Source: Streptomyces alfalfae (GTDB lineage: Bacteria > Actinomycetota > Actinomycetes > Streptomycetales > Streptomycetaceae). Taken from it: DNA of 64,000 nucleotides. A model generated the notes under the pieces. The model was not told the origin of the DNA and made no database searches. It was given only the letters and a program-made list of their open reading frames with translations. Location: positions 91,014 through 155,013 of the forward strand of contig NZ_QEXM01000036.1 in assembly GCF_004127445.1 (NCBI RefSeq). Direction: 5' to 3'. The translations under genes and the position numbers were made by a program. This document shows, piece after piece, positions 25,489-33,115 of the stretch; position 1 is the first letter of the stretch, and every line of letters starts with the position of its first letter.

Positions 25489-25561
25489 CCACCGGATACC
25501 CGCGACGCCACCGGGTACCCGCGCCCCGAAAGCCACCAGCCACCCCACGAAAGAGATCAGC

Positions 25562-25981
25562 GTGAACGACACATCGAACGCCGCGGCGGCCGACCCGGAG
25601 TCCCCTTCCCCCGACCTGGTGCAGGTCGTCCTCGACAAGTGCTCGGCGGCCGACGCGGACACGGTCTTCGGCGTGCTGCGCGAGCACTTCCCCTCCGACC
25701 GGGGCGACGACGCGCCCCGCCAGACGGGCCAGTCCGAGCCCGCCGTGTGGACCGGGGAGTTCTGCGCGGACAAGTCCCCCGCGTCCGTCTCCGGCGTGCT
25801 GCTCGCGGACTCCGTCACCGCCGATCTGCAGGGCGGCCCCGTCGCGGTCGGCCGGGTGCGCTCGGTCCTGGAGTCCGCCTTCGTCGCCGAGGCGGGCGGC
25901 ACCGTCTCCGGCGACCAGGAGGTCCAGCTCCAGCTCCGCCTCACGGGCGCCGAGCACGGGGAGCCCCGCGAGAAGGCCTGA
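25562..25981 (+). CDS. small acidic protein, function unknown
   Basis: 139 aa, GTG start with GAAAGAGATCAGC upstream, 73 bp after the oxidoreductase. The sequence is acidic, with PDLVQVVLDKCSAADADTVF, EPAVWTGEFCADKSP and a strand-rich C-terminus (VSGDQEVQLQLRLTG). There are two cysteines, no signal peptide and no membrane segment. I do not recognise the family. Co-directional spacing suggests it may be transcribed with the oxidoreductase. Confidence 0.75.
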   Translation: MNDTSNAAAADPESPSPDLVQVVLDKCSAADADTVFGVLREHFPSDRGDDAPRQTGQSEPAVWTGEFCADKSPASVSGVLLADSVTADLQGGPVAVGRVRSVLESAFVAEAGGTVSGDQEVQLQLRLTGAEHGEPREKA

Positions 25982-26053
25982 TCGGACGCACCCCGCCGCG
26001 TGTCGTACGCCGAACCAGCGGACCCCGCACCGGCGTACGGCATCGTGTCGGGG

Positions 26054-26467
26054 GTGAGAGCGGCATCGGCACGGGCAAGCGGCTCGGCCCTGCTCACGGT
26101 GGCGCTGCTCGGCGCGCTCACCGGCTGCGGCGGGGCCGACGTACGCGAGGACGCGGCGGCGCGGGCGGCGACCCGCTTCGAGGAGAGCCTGCGCACTCCG
26201 GACGCCGCCTGCGCCGCGCTCGCCCCCGGCACCCGCGAGGAACTGGAGCACGACGCCGAGCTGCCCTGCGCACGCGCCCTGCCCGACGCCGGACTGCCCG
26301 AGGCGGGTTCCGTCCGCTCCGTCGACGTATACGGGACACAGGCACGGGTGGTGGCCGCTCGCGACACGCTCTTCCTGTCGTTCTTCCCGCAGGGCTGGAA
26401 GGTCGTCGCCGCGGGCTGCTCCCCGCGGCCCGCGCAGCCGTACCGGTGTCGGATCAAGGGCGGTTGA
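26054..26467 (+). CDS. putative lipoprotein
   Basis: 137 aa from the GTG at 26054; another in-frame GTG at 26000 would give 155 aa. The later start leaves a proper lipoprotein signal (SALLTVALLGALTGCGG, lipobox LTGC). The mature part is about 115 residues with four or more cysteines (CAALAPGTREEL, LPCARALP, AAGCSPRPAQPYRC) and VRSVDVYGTQARVVAARDTL, a fold seen in short secreted Streptomyces proteins upstream of DUF6766 genes. It is followed at once by the 27-aa membrane protein, so it begins a coupled three-gene unit. Function unknown. Confidence 0.75.
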   Translation: MRAASARASGSALLTVALLGALTGCGGADVREDAAARAATRFEESLRTPDAACAALAPGTREELEHDAELPCARALPDAGLPEAGSVRSVDVYGTQARVVAARDTLFLSFFPQGWKVVAAGCSPRPAQPYRCRIKGG

Positions 26468-26469
26468 CC

Positions 26470-26553
26470 ATGCGGTCCCTGTTCACGGCGTACCTGCTGA
26501 TGGTGGTCGGCGGCCTCGCGTACTGCATGGTCATCGGGCTGACGCGGCGATGA
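26470..26553 (+). CDS. 27-aa single-pass membrane microprotein
   Basis: A product of 27 residues, MRSLFTAYLLMVVGGLAYCM followed by VIGLTRR, forming one hydrophobic helix with positive residues at both ends. The ATG is two bases after the lipoprotein stop and its TGA overlaps the ATG of the DUF6766 gene (ATGA). This tight coupling, not the length, supports it as a real gene. Function unknown; a partner of the adjacent membrane protein is the simplest idea. Confidence 0.65.
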   Translation: MRSLFTAYLLMVVGGLAYCMVIGLTRR

Positions 26554-27233
26554 CGCGGCTCCGCGGCTTCCTCCGCGACAACGGTCTGACCCTGGTCTTC
26601 GGCGCGGGCTTCCTGCTCTCCCTGGCCGGGCAGGCCGTCGCCGGGCATGCCGACCTCGACACCCGGCTCGTCGCCGAGGGCCTGGCGCCGCTGGGCTTCG
26701 GCGGCTACCTCCTCAGCTCCGACTTCGCCGTGGACGTGACGGAGAACTGGCAGTCCGAGTACCTGCAGTTCTTCCTCTAAATCTTCGGCACGGTCTGGCT
26801 GCTCCAGCGCGGCTCACCGGAGTCCAAGCAGCTCCACGAGGCGGGCCCGGAGTCGGACGAGGAACAGAAGGCGGGGCGGCACGCCACCCCCGGGTCACCG
26901 CGCTGGGCGTCCGCCGGCGGCCTGCGCCAGTCCTGGTACGCGCGCTCCCTCGGCACCCTGATGTGCGTGCTCTTCCTGCTCTCCTGGCTGACCCAGTCCG
27001 TGACGGGCGTGGCCGCCCACAACGAACAGCACCTGCGAGAACTCCAGGCGCCCATCAGCTGGGCGCAGTATGTGGGCTCCGCCGACTTCTGGTCCCGCAC
27101 GCTGCAGAACTGGCAGTCCGAACTGCTCGCCGTGGGGTCGATGGCCATCTTCTCCGTCTATCTGCGCCAGCGCGGCTCACCCGAGTCCAAGCCCGTCGGC
27201 TCACCGCACGGCGCGACCGGCGTCGAGGGCTGA
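26550..27233 (+). pseudogene. DUF6766-like membrane protein gene interrupted by an in-frame TAA
   Basis: One frame runs from the ATG at 26550 to the TGA at 27233 except for a TAA at 26778-26780 after codon 76. Before it the product reads ENWQSEYLQFFL; directly after it, still in frame, comes IFGTVWLLQRGSPESK. The second half has the matching block LQNWQSELLAVGSMAIFSVY and then LRQRGSPESK, so the protein is an internal duplication with two membrane pairs per half. Continuity of frame and codon use past the TAA shows a single nonsense change rather than two genes. A sequencing error, recent inactivation or readthrough are all possible; reinitiation at 26961 could make the C-terminal half. Confidence 0.8.
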
Positions 27234-27280
27234 GGCATCCGGGCCGGGGCGTCGGCCGGCGGCTCGCGGGGGCCGGCCGT

Positions 27281-28297
27281 TCAGGCGGAGCGCAGGGCGC
27301 TGCGCCCCTGCCGCCAGTGCGCCAGGAGCAGCGCGCCGAGCCGGTCCTCCAGGAACCCGGTGGACTGGATGCCGAACGCCACGTCCGCGTCGAGGTCCGG
27401 CTCGGCGGCGAGAAGGCCGCCCACGACGTCCCGGCGCACCACCTGCTCGTGCACCGCGTCCGCCTCCACGTGCTCGTCGTAGAACCGCTGGGCGGCCGGT
27501 CCCGCGCCGACCCGGCGCAGGGCGGCGGCCAGCCGGCGCGAGCCGGGCGGTGAGGTGACCTCGACGGCCGCGAAGTGCCCGACCAGCGCGCCGCGCAGCG
27601 CGCGGTGCAGACCGAAGAGCGACATCAGGTTCACCGTGGCCAGGACCTCCGCGGGCGCCGCGTCGACGTAGTGGCCGTAGTCCGTCTCCAGGTCCAGGTC
27701 GGCCATCAGCTCCGCGAACAGCCGCGCGTGGACGTCCTCGGCGCGCCCGGCGCCGAACTCGTCGAACTCGATGGCCACCATGGCGGCCTTGGCCCGGCCG
27801 TGCAGCCGGGGGATGACCCAGGCGTGCGGGTCGGCCTCCTTGAGGTGGTAGAGCGAGCGCAGGGCCGCGTACTCCTTGAGCTGCCACAGCTCGCCCCCGC
27901 GTTGGAGGTGGTGGCTGACGCTGCTCTCGTCGTGGCCGACGGGTTCCACGAGGAGCCCGGCAAGGGCCTCCTCCGCGGTGTCGACCGAGGGGACGTCGGC
28001 GCGCAGCGCGGCGAGGAACCGCCGCTCCATGGCCTGTCGGAGGGCGAGCAGCCCGGGGTCCCACTCCCGCTCGTCGGAAACGTCCGCGTAGCCCTGGTAG
28101 TGCAGTTCGTACAGGACGTAGAGGGCGAGCTGGAGGTCTTCGCCGTACGGGTCGGCGTCCGCCGCCTGCCGCTGGAGGGCGGGGGCGGGACCGCCCTGCC
28201 GCAGGGCGACGACGACGCCTTCGGACAGCTCGCCGCGGGGGGCGGGCAGCGCGGGGCTGCGCAGCCGGGATTCGCGGACCGCGGTGGGGGCGCTCAT
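27281..28297 (-). CDS. iron-containing redox enzyme (heme-oxygenase-like diiron family)
   Basis: 338 aa of mostly helices. Segments LQLALYVLYELHYQGYADVS, VGHDESSVSHHLQRGGELWQ, AMVAIEFDEFGAGRAEDVHA and AAQRFYDEHVEADAVHEQVV carry the spaced Glu/His residues of the heme-oxygenase-like diiron (HDO) superfamily (EFDEFG...H and FYDEHVEAD...H). Members do oxygen-dependent redox chemistry on amino-acid or fatty substrates. It is the last gene of a three-gene operon: its ATG overlaps the TGA of the CDGSH gene, which may serve as electron carrier. The substrate is not predictable. Confidence 0.88.
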   Translation of the reverse strand: MSAPTAVRESRLRSPALPAPRGELSEGVVVALRQGGPAPALQRQAADADPYGEDLQLALYVLYELHYQGYADVSDEREWDPGLLALRQAMERRFLAALRADVPSVDTAEEALAGLLVEPVGHDESSVSHHLQRGGELWQLKEYAALRSLYHLKEADPHAWVIPRLHGRAKAAMVAIEFDEFGAGRAEDVHARLFAELMADLDLETDYGHYVDAAPAEVLATVNLMSLFGLHRALRGALVGHFAAVEVTSPPGSRRLAAALRRVGAGPAAQRFYDEHVEADAVHEQVVRRDVVGGLLAAEPDLDADVAFGIQSTGFLEDRLGALLLAHWRQGRSALRSA

Positions 28298-28548
28298 GAC
28301 GTCCTTTCCGTTTCCCCGGAGTCGGCCGCCGTGCGCGCACGGCGGCCCTCGGGCTTCACTCGCTTGCGGTGGCTGGTGTCGCACCACGGGTACTTGCGGC
28401 TGCGGCGGCAGGTGCAGATCGCGACGGTGAAGCGGCGCGAGGTGTGGACGGCGCCGTCCTCGCCGACCACCTCGACCGGGCCCTCCACCAGGAGCGGTCC
28501 CTCGGGGTCGACCGTGACGCGGCGGGGGCGGTCATCGGCGTTCGGCAC
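28294..28548 (-). CDS. CDGSH-type iron-sulfur protein
   Basis: 84 aa. The motif ICTCRRSRKYPWCDTSH fits CxCxx[ST]xxxPxC-D-x-[SAT]-H, where three Cys and one His hold a 2Fe-2S cluster; the usual glycine of CDGSH is replaced by Thr. There is a single CDGSH motif. The start overlaps the end of the methyltransferase gene by 17 bp, and the stop overlaps the start of the HDO-type gene (ATGA). It is likely a small redox or Fe-S transfer partner of the neighbouring oxidase. Confidence 0.92.
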   Translation of the reverse strand: MPNADDRPRRVTVDPEGPLLVEGPVEVVGEDGAVHTSRRFTVAICTCRRSRKYPWCDTSHRKRVKPEGRRARTAADSGETERTS

Positions 28549-29224
28549 GGATCACCACCAGCTCTTCCAGGTTCTCGTCGGCGCCCAGGAGGTTCTGGCT
28601 GCGCAGCCACGCCCTGCGGGAGCGGAGCACGGGGCCGAGCGGTATGTACTCCCGGTCGGTGACCTTGGGGACCATGCCCGCCTCTCTGAGCCGGGTGAGG
28701 GAGGCGTCCACGCCGCAGAGCGCGGAGTGCACCATGAGCAGCACGCCGCCCTCGGCCAGGGCCTTGGGCGCCGCCTCGCAGATCCGGTCCACGACGGTAC
28801 GCCCGCGGGGCCCGCCGTCCCACGCCCGCGCCGCGCCACGCCGGGGGAGGACGGGGGACGGCGAGGGCACGTAGGGCGGATTGCTGATCACGAAGTCGTA
28901 CGGGCCGTCCGGCGCCTCGGTCGTCAGGTCGGCGCGGAGCACGGTGAGCGACTGCCCGGTGAGGCGGGCGTTGAGCCGCGCGGTCAGCACGGCGCGGCGG
29001 GAGATGTCGACGGCGGTGACCCGTCCGCCTTGGCGGGCTGCTGCCACGGCGAGCGCGCCGCTGCCGGTGCCCAGGTCGAGGACGGAGGCGCCGTCGACGG
29101 CCTCGCGGCGCAGGGCGCGGGTGAGCAGCGCGGTGTCGTGCTGGGGGGCGTACACGCCGGGCAGGGCCAGCAGGCGCGCCGGGCGTGGCGGGGTCGGCAT
29201 GGGTATCCGCGTCTGCGTGGTCAT
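28532..29224 (-). CDS. HemK/PrmC-type class I SAM methyltransferase
   Basis: 230 aa. The SAM-binding loop ASVLDLGTGSGALAVAAARQ and the catalytic NPPYVPSPSPVL motif identify an N5-glutamine (HemK/MTQ2-type) methyltransferase. The size and lack of the PrmC N-terminal domain suggest a divergent member whose substrate need not be a release factor. I chose the ATG at 29224, giving the N-terminus MTTQTRIPMPTPPRPARLLA; the frame is open another 17 codons upstream. First gene of an operon with CDGSH and HDO-type genes. Confidence 0.88.
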   Translation of the reverse strand: MTTQTRIPMPTPPRPARLLALPGVYAPQHDTALLTRALRREAVDGASVLDLGTGSGALAVAAARQGGRVTAVDISRRAVLTARLNARLTGQSLTVLRADLTTEAPDGPYDFVISNPPYVPSPSPVLPRRGAARAWDGGPRGRTVVDRICEAAPKALAEGGVLLMVHSALCGVDASLTRLREAGMVPKVTDREYIPLGPVLRSRRAWLRSQNLLGADENLEELVVIRAERR

Positions 29225-29494
29225 ACGGCGTCTCCCGTCTATGGGAACTCCCACGTGGGGCGTCCCTCCCTCCACACTCCGCCGGTTCGCACGGGGTCAC
29301 CAGTCGAACGATGACAGCTGGTGATAATCGGTGACATAAGGCGACATGGTGCGAACGGTTCGGATTTCTTCCAGGCTTCCGTCCCGGGACTGAGTGCCCG
29401 CCCGGCACTGATCCATTCCTCGGCGCGGGGAAGTCGTCGGCGCGCGGCACGGACGCGAGGAGCGCGTCGCCGAGCAGCGGCGCGGCAGCGCCGG
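29225..29494. other. 270-bp gene-free interval upstream of the methyltransferase operon
   Basis: The interval between the methyltransferase start and the stop of the DUF6328 gene contains no convincing frame with actinobacterial codon bias. It must hold the promoter for the methyltransferase-CDGSH-HDO operon, but I could not assign boxes. A patch near 29300-29350 is less G+C rich than its surroundings. Confidence 0.5.
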
Positions 29495-30031
29495 CTACTG
29501 GTCCGGTGTGGTGTGGCGGTGCCGGGCCCAGGCGGGCAGCACGAACCAGCAGAGCAGGTACCAGGCGACGACTCCGGCCACCAGATAGGGCACCACGGCG
29601 TTGTGCGTGGCGACGCGCAGGACGAGGAGCAGCGCGGCCGTCAGGGTGCCGAGGAGCAGCAGCAGGCCCACGAGGGTCAGGCGGGAGGCCCAGACGACCG
29701 CCGCGGGTTTGATCCAGCGGCCCGTCACCAGGCGGTGGAAGGAGACGGGGGCGATGAGGGCGCCGGTCGCCGCCGAGCCGAGGACGACCGTCACGATGTA
29801 GATGAGCCGGTCGGTGTCACCCAGGGCCTTGAACCGTTCCGTGAAGACGACGGTGAGCAGGAAGCCGAAGAGGATCTGCACGCCGGTCTGCGCCACGCGC
29901 ACTTCCTGGATGAGCTCGGCCCAGCGCCGGTCCGCGCGCTCGTCCTGCGTCTCCCGGCGGCCGTCGCCGGGCCCGTCGCCCCCGGGCCCCTCCCGGGGTC
30001 CGTCATCGACATTGCCGCGCGAGGTGTCCAC
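29495..30031 (-). CDS. DUF6328-type membrane protein
   Basis: About 178 aa from a GTG at 30031 (ATG at 30067 is the alternative). A charged N-terminus precedes RRWAELIQEVRVAQTGVQIL, then LFGFLLTVVFTERFKALGD and four membrane helices with the motif GALIAPVSFHRLVTGRW between helices 2 and 3. The gene at 59780-60352 encodes a clear paralogue with the same blocks. Family function is unknown. It is divergent from the DUF5133 gene at 30158. Confidence 0.85.
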   Translation of the reverse strand: MDTSRGNVDDGPREGPGGDGPGDGRRETQDERADRRWAELIQEVRVAQTGVQILFGFLLTVVFTERFKALGDTDRLIYIVTVVLGSAATGALIAPVSFHRLVTGRWIKPAAVVWASRLTLVGLLLLLGTLTAALLLVLRVATHNAVVPYLVAGVVAWYLLCWFVLPAWARHRHTTPDQ

Positions 30032-30157
30032 GGCTTCGAGTCTGCACAGGATGCGGGCGGACCACAATCGGAGCGATCAACGCTGATTCACGTGGCGGGG
30101 GCGGGGCAGACGGACCGCGAACGAACGACCCGGAACGCCCCCGAGGGAGGAGCCCCC

Positions 30158-30385
30158 GTGCTGCTGGCACATCCCGTCCTGCTGCAAGACCTGGTGGAGC
30201 GCTACAAGGCCCTGGCGATGCTCCGCGCCGACCAGGGCAGCGCGGCGAGCCGTCAGGAGTTCCAGGACATCGCGTACAGCCTGTGCGTCGCGACCGGCAC
30301 GAGTGACGTCGACGCCGCGCTGGTCGCGGCCAGTCACCGGCTGCCGGGGGCCCGGACGACGGACGACTCCCTGCTGACGGCCTGA
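30158..30385 (+). CDS. DUF5133 small regulator-like protein
   Basis: 75 aa. GTG start with GGGAGGAG 5 nt upstream. LLAHPVLLQDLVERYKALAM at the N-terminus and DIAYSLCVATGTSDVDAALV at the C-terminus are typical of DUF5133, a small helical family common in Streptomyces next to GAF/ANTAR and stress genes; the function is not known. A paralogue lies at 43033-43269. It is convergent with the dehydrogenase gene, 46 bp apart. Confidence 0.85.
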   Translation: MLLAHPVLLQDLVERYKALAMLRADQGSAASRQEFQDIAYSLCVATGTSDVDAALVAASHRLPGARTTDDSLLTA

Positions 30386-30431
30386 CCCGCCGTCCGCCGC
30401 CCCCGCCCCGCGCGGTCCGCCCGGCCGGGTC

Positions 30432-31829
30432 CTACTCGGCCGGGCCGTACCAGACCGTCGTGGCGTTGCAGAACTCGCGGATGCCGTGGCCGGACAGCTC
30501 GCGGCCGTAGCCGGAGCGCTTGACGCCGCCGAAGGGCAGCCCGGGGTGGGAGGCGGTCATCCCGTTGAAGAAGACGCCGCCGGCCTGGAGGTCCCGCACG
30601 CAGCGGTCCATGTCGGCCTCGTCGCGGGTCCACACGTTGGAACTCAGCCCGAACGGCACGTCGTTGGCGAGCGCCACCGCCTCGTCCAGGTCCCGCACGC
30701 GGTACAGCGTGGCCACCGGCCCGAACGTCTCCTCCCGGTGGACGCGCATCTTCGGGGTGATGTCCGTCAGGACGGTGGGGGAGTAGAACCAGCCTTGGTC
30801 CCGGCCCTCGGGGCGCCCGCCGCCGCAGAGGGCGCTCGCGCCCTGGCCGAGCGCGTCGTCGACAAGTTCTTCCAGGTCGGCGCGGCCCCGCTCGCTGGCG
30901 ACCGGGCCCACGTCGGTGTCCCGCTCGAGGGGATCGCCGACGGTCAGCTCCCGCATCCCGGCGACGAACCGGTCGCGGAAGTCGTCGTAGACGTCGGCGT
31001 GCACGATGAAGCGCTTGGCGGCGATGCAGGACTGGCCGTTGTTCTGGACGCGGGCGGTCACCGCGGTCCGCGCGGCGCGCGCCACGTCGGCGCTCGGCAG
31101 GACGAGGTAGGGGTCGCTGCCGCCGAGTTCCAGGACGATCTTCTTGATCTCGTCGCCCGCGACGGAGGCCACCGAGCGGCCCGCCGGCTCGCTGCCGGTG
31201 AGGGTCGCGGCGGCCACCCGGTCGTCGCGCAGGATCGCCTCGACGGCGTCCGACCCGATCAGCAGCGTCTGGAAGCACCCCTCGGGGTATCCGGCGCGCC
31301 GGAAGAGGTCTTCCAGGTACAGGGCCGTCCGCGGCACGTTCGACGCGTGCTTGAGCAGGCCCACGTTGCCCGCCATGAGGGCGGGGGCGGCGAAGCGCAC
31401 CACCTGCCAGAGCGGGAAGTTCCACGGCATCACGGCGAGCACGACGCCCAGCGGGCGGTAGCGCACCAGGGCCCGCGCGGCGCCGGAGTCGGACACGTCG
31501 GCCTGCGCGGGGTGCTCGTCGGCGAGCAGTTCCGCCGCGTGCTCGGCGTACCACCGCATGGCCTTGACGCACTTCGCCGCCTCGGCCTCGGCCGCCTTGA
31601 CGGGCTTGCCCATCTCGGTGGTCATGGTCCGCGCGATGTCGGCCGCGTCCTCTTCGAGGAGGTCGGCGGCCCGGTTCAGCAGCCGGGCGCGCTCGTCGAA
31701 GCCGGTGGTGCGGTGCTTCGCGTACGCCGCTTCGGCCGCCGCGAGGCGGCGCTCGATCTCCGCGGTCCCGAGCGGTTCGAAGGTTTCGAGCGTCTCACCG
31801 GTGGCGGGATTGACCGTGGCGATGGGCAT
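30432..31829 (-). CDS. NAD(P)-dependent aldehyde dehydrogenase, succinate-semialdehyde type
   Basis: 465 aa. All aldehyde-dehydrogenase landmarks are present: VMPWNFPLWQVVRFAAPALM, TGSEPAGRSVASVAGDEIKK, catalytic Glu in VLELGGSDPYLVLPSAD, nucleophile Cys in QNNGQSCIAAKRFIVH and ETFGPVATLYRV. The start MPIATVNPATGETLETFEPL is typical of the GabD2/Sad group that oxidises succinate semialdehyde to succinate. Upstream is RBS-like AGGAGG on the minus strand near 31838. It is monocistronic, with a CBS-protein gene upstream in the same direction. Confidence 0.92.
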   Translation of the reverse strand: MPIATVNPATGETLETFEPLGTAEIERRLAAAEAAYAKHRTTGFDERARLLNRAADLLEEDAADIARTMTTEMGKPVKAAEAEAAKCVKAMRWYAEHAAELLADEHPAQADVSDSGAARALVRYRPLGVVLAVMPWNFPLWQVVRFAAPALMAGNVGLLKHASNVPRTALYLEDLFRRAGYPEGCFQTLLIGSDAVEAILRDDRVAAATLTGSEPAGRSVASVAGDEIKKIVLELGGSDPYLVLPSADVARAARTAVTARVQNNGQSCIAAKRFIVHADVYDDFRDRFVAGMRELTVGDPLERDTDVGPVASERGRADLEELVDDALGQGASALCGGGRPEGRDQGWFYSPTVLTDITPKMRVHREETFGPVATLYRVRDLDEAVALANDVPFGLSSNVWTRDEADMDRCVRDLQAGGVFFNGMTASHPGLPFGGVKRSGYGRELSGHGIREFCNATTVWYGPAE

Positions 31830-31989
31830 GCGGTTCCTCCTGGGGGGTGCCTGGGCGCGGCGGATGGGCCCCCGGCCCGGGATGGCCAGCGTAGGCCGGG
31901 GGACGCGCGGGGGCATACGGAGAGACCGGAACGCGCCGCCCCGGGGGAGATGGGAGAGGAGGGCGGCGCGTTCCGGCCGGGAGGGACCG

Positions 31990-32406
31990 TCAGTCCGTGG
32001 AGAGCGCCTCCAGGAGCTGTCCGGCCTTCGGGTCGGCGAGGGCGCGGGCCGCGTCGGCGAGCGCCACCATCCCGACGAGGGAGTGGCCGTCGATCACGGG
32101 GAGCCGCCGCACCTTGTGGCTGGTCATGGTCGCGAAGACCTCGTCGGCGCTGTCGTCCGCGCCGATCGTCACGGCCTCGCTCTGCGCGAGTTCCCCGACG
32201 AGGACCTTGGAGGGGTCCTTGCCCTTCCCGAGGACCTTGACCACGATGTCGCGGTCGGTGAGGACTCCCTTGAGACGGTTGTCGGCGCCGCAGATGGGCA
32301 GCGCGCCGACACCGAGTCCGGTGAGCTTGGCGGCTGCCTGGAGGACGGTCTCCTCGGCCCCCGCGCACTCGGCGCCCGGAGTCATGATGTCGCGAGCGGT
32401 GGTCAC
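31990..32406 (-). CDS. tandem CBS-domain protein
   Basis: 138 aa, GTG start with AAGGAGG about 8 nt upstream. It holds two CBS domains: TARDIMTPGAECAGAEETVL to GVLTDRDIVVKVL and VGELAQSEAVTIGADDSADE to RLPVIDGHSLVGMVALADAA. Stand-alone CBS pairs bind adenine nucleotides and act as energy or stress sensors. The group is frequent in Streptomyces stress regions. Divergence of partners on each side leaves it as a single-gene unit. Confidence 0.93.
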   Translation of the reverse strand: MTTARDIMTPGAECAGAEETVLQAAAKLTGLGVGALPICGADNRLKGVLTDRDIVVKVLGKGKDPSKVLVGELAQSEAVTIGADDSADEVFATMTSHKVRRLPVIDGHSLVGMVALADAARALADPKAGQLLEALSTD

Positions 32407-32515
32407 GTATGCCTCCTTGCCGGTCGTTGGGCTTCGCGGTCCGGCGGTACCGGGCCGCCGACGCCCTCCGGGTGCCCAGCGCCCGGGACGTGACACCTCC
32501 TCCGCCCGCCTTCGT

Positions 32516-33007
32516 TCAGAGTCCGAGCGCGGTGAGGCCCGGGTGATCGTCGGGGCGGCGGCCGAGGGGCCAGTGGTGGAGGCGGCCGGACTCCGCGATG
32601 GGGAGGTCGTTGACGCAGGCGTGGCGCACGCGCATCAGGCCGTCGTCGCCGAACTCCCAGTTCTCGTTGCCGTAGGACCGGAACCACTGCCCCGAGTCGT
32701 CGTGCCACTCATAGGCGAAACGCACCGCGATGCGGTGGCCGTCGTGCGCCCAGAGCTCCTTGATCAGCCGGTAGTCGAGCTCGCGGGCCCACTTGCGGGA
32801 CAGGAAGGCGACGATCTCCGCGCGTCCGGTGACGAACTCGGCGCGGTTGCGCCACCGGGAGTCCTCGCTGTACGCGAGGGCCACCTTCTCGGGGTCGCGG
32901 CTGTTCCAGCCGTCCTCGGCGAGGCGGACCTTCTCGATCGCCGTCTCGCGGGTGAAGGGGGGTACGGGGGGCCGCGTCATGGTGGTCGTGTCACTCCTGA
33001 TGGTCAT
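32516..33007 (-). CDS. DUF1348 / SnoaL-like (NTF2 fold) protein
   Basis: 163 aa. ATG at 33007 has AGGAG five nt upstream; a second ATG at 32980 is also preceded by a near copy of the same AGGAGTGAC sequence. FTRETAIEKVRLAEDGWNSR, ALAYSEDSRWRNRAEFV, RIAVRFAYEWHDDSGQWFR and GNENWEFGDDGLMRVRHACV define DUF1348, an NTF2-like fold of unknown substrate. It is divergent from a TetR gene, and the two palindromic operators between them suggest that TetR controls it. Confidence 0.9.
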   Translation of the reverse strand: MTIRSDTTTMTRPPVPPFTRETAIEKVRLAEDGWNSRDPEKVALAYSEDSRWRNRAEFVTGRAEIVAFLSRKWARELDYRLIKELWAHDGHRIAVRFAYEWHDDSGQWFRSYGNENWEFGDDGLMRVRHACVNDLPIAESGRLHHWPLGRRPDDHPGLTALGL

Positions 33008-33030
33008 GGTCACTCCTGGGCCTGCCGGAT

Positions 33031-33048
33031 GGAGAACGATCGTTCTCC
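33031..33048. promoter_or_regulatory. TetR operator 1
   Basis: GGAGAACGATCGTTCTCC is a perfect 18-bp palindrome 24 bp upstream of the DUF1348 start. It shares the GAGAACG-N2-CGTTCTC core with a second site 41 bp away, centre to centre, about four helical turns. These are the likely binding sites of the divergent TetR protein. Confidence 0.75.
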
Positions 33049-33071
33049 ACTGTAGTAGCCTCGGACATGTC

Positions 33072-33089
33072 AGAGAACGTGCGTTCTCA
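33072..33089. promoter_or_regulatory. TetR operator 2
   Basis: This site reads AGAGAACGTGCGTTCTCA, a palindrome with 7-bp core arms GAGAACG and CGTTCTC, 27 bp before the TetR start. Together with operator 1 it covers the divergent promoter, consistent with repression of both genes. Confidence 0.72.
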
Positions 33090-33115
33090 CACACGGTCGA
33101 TCCCGGGAGGCGCCC

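Noticed and set aside
25489..25561. Direct repeat CCACCGG-TACCCGCG after the oxidoreductase gene
   Set aside because: Two 16-nt near copies could be chance in this composition; no structure or role follows.
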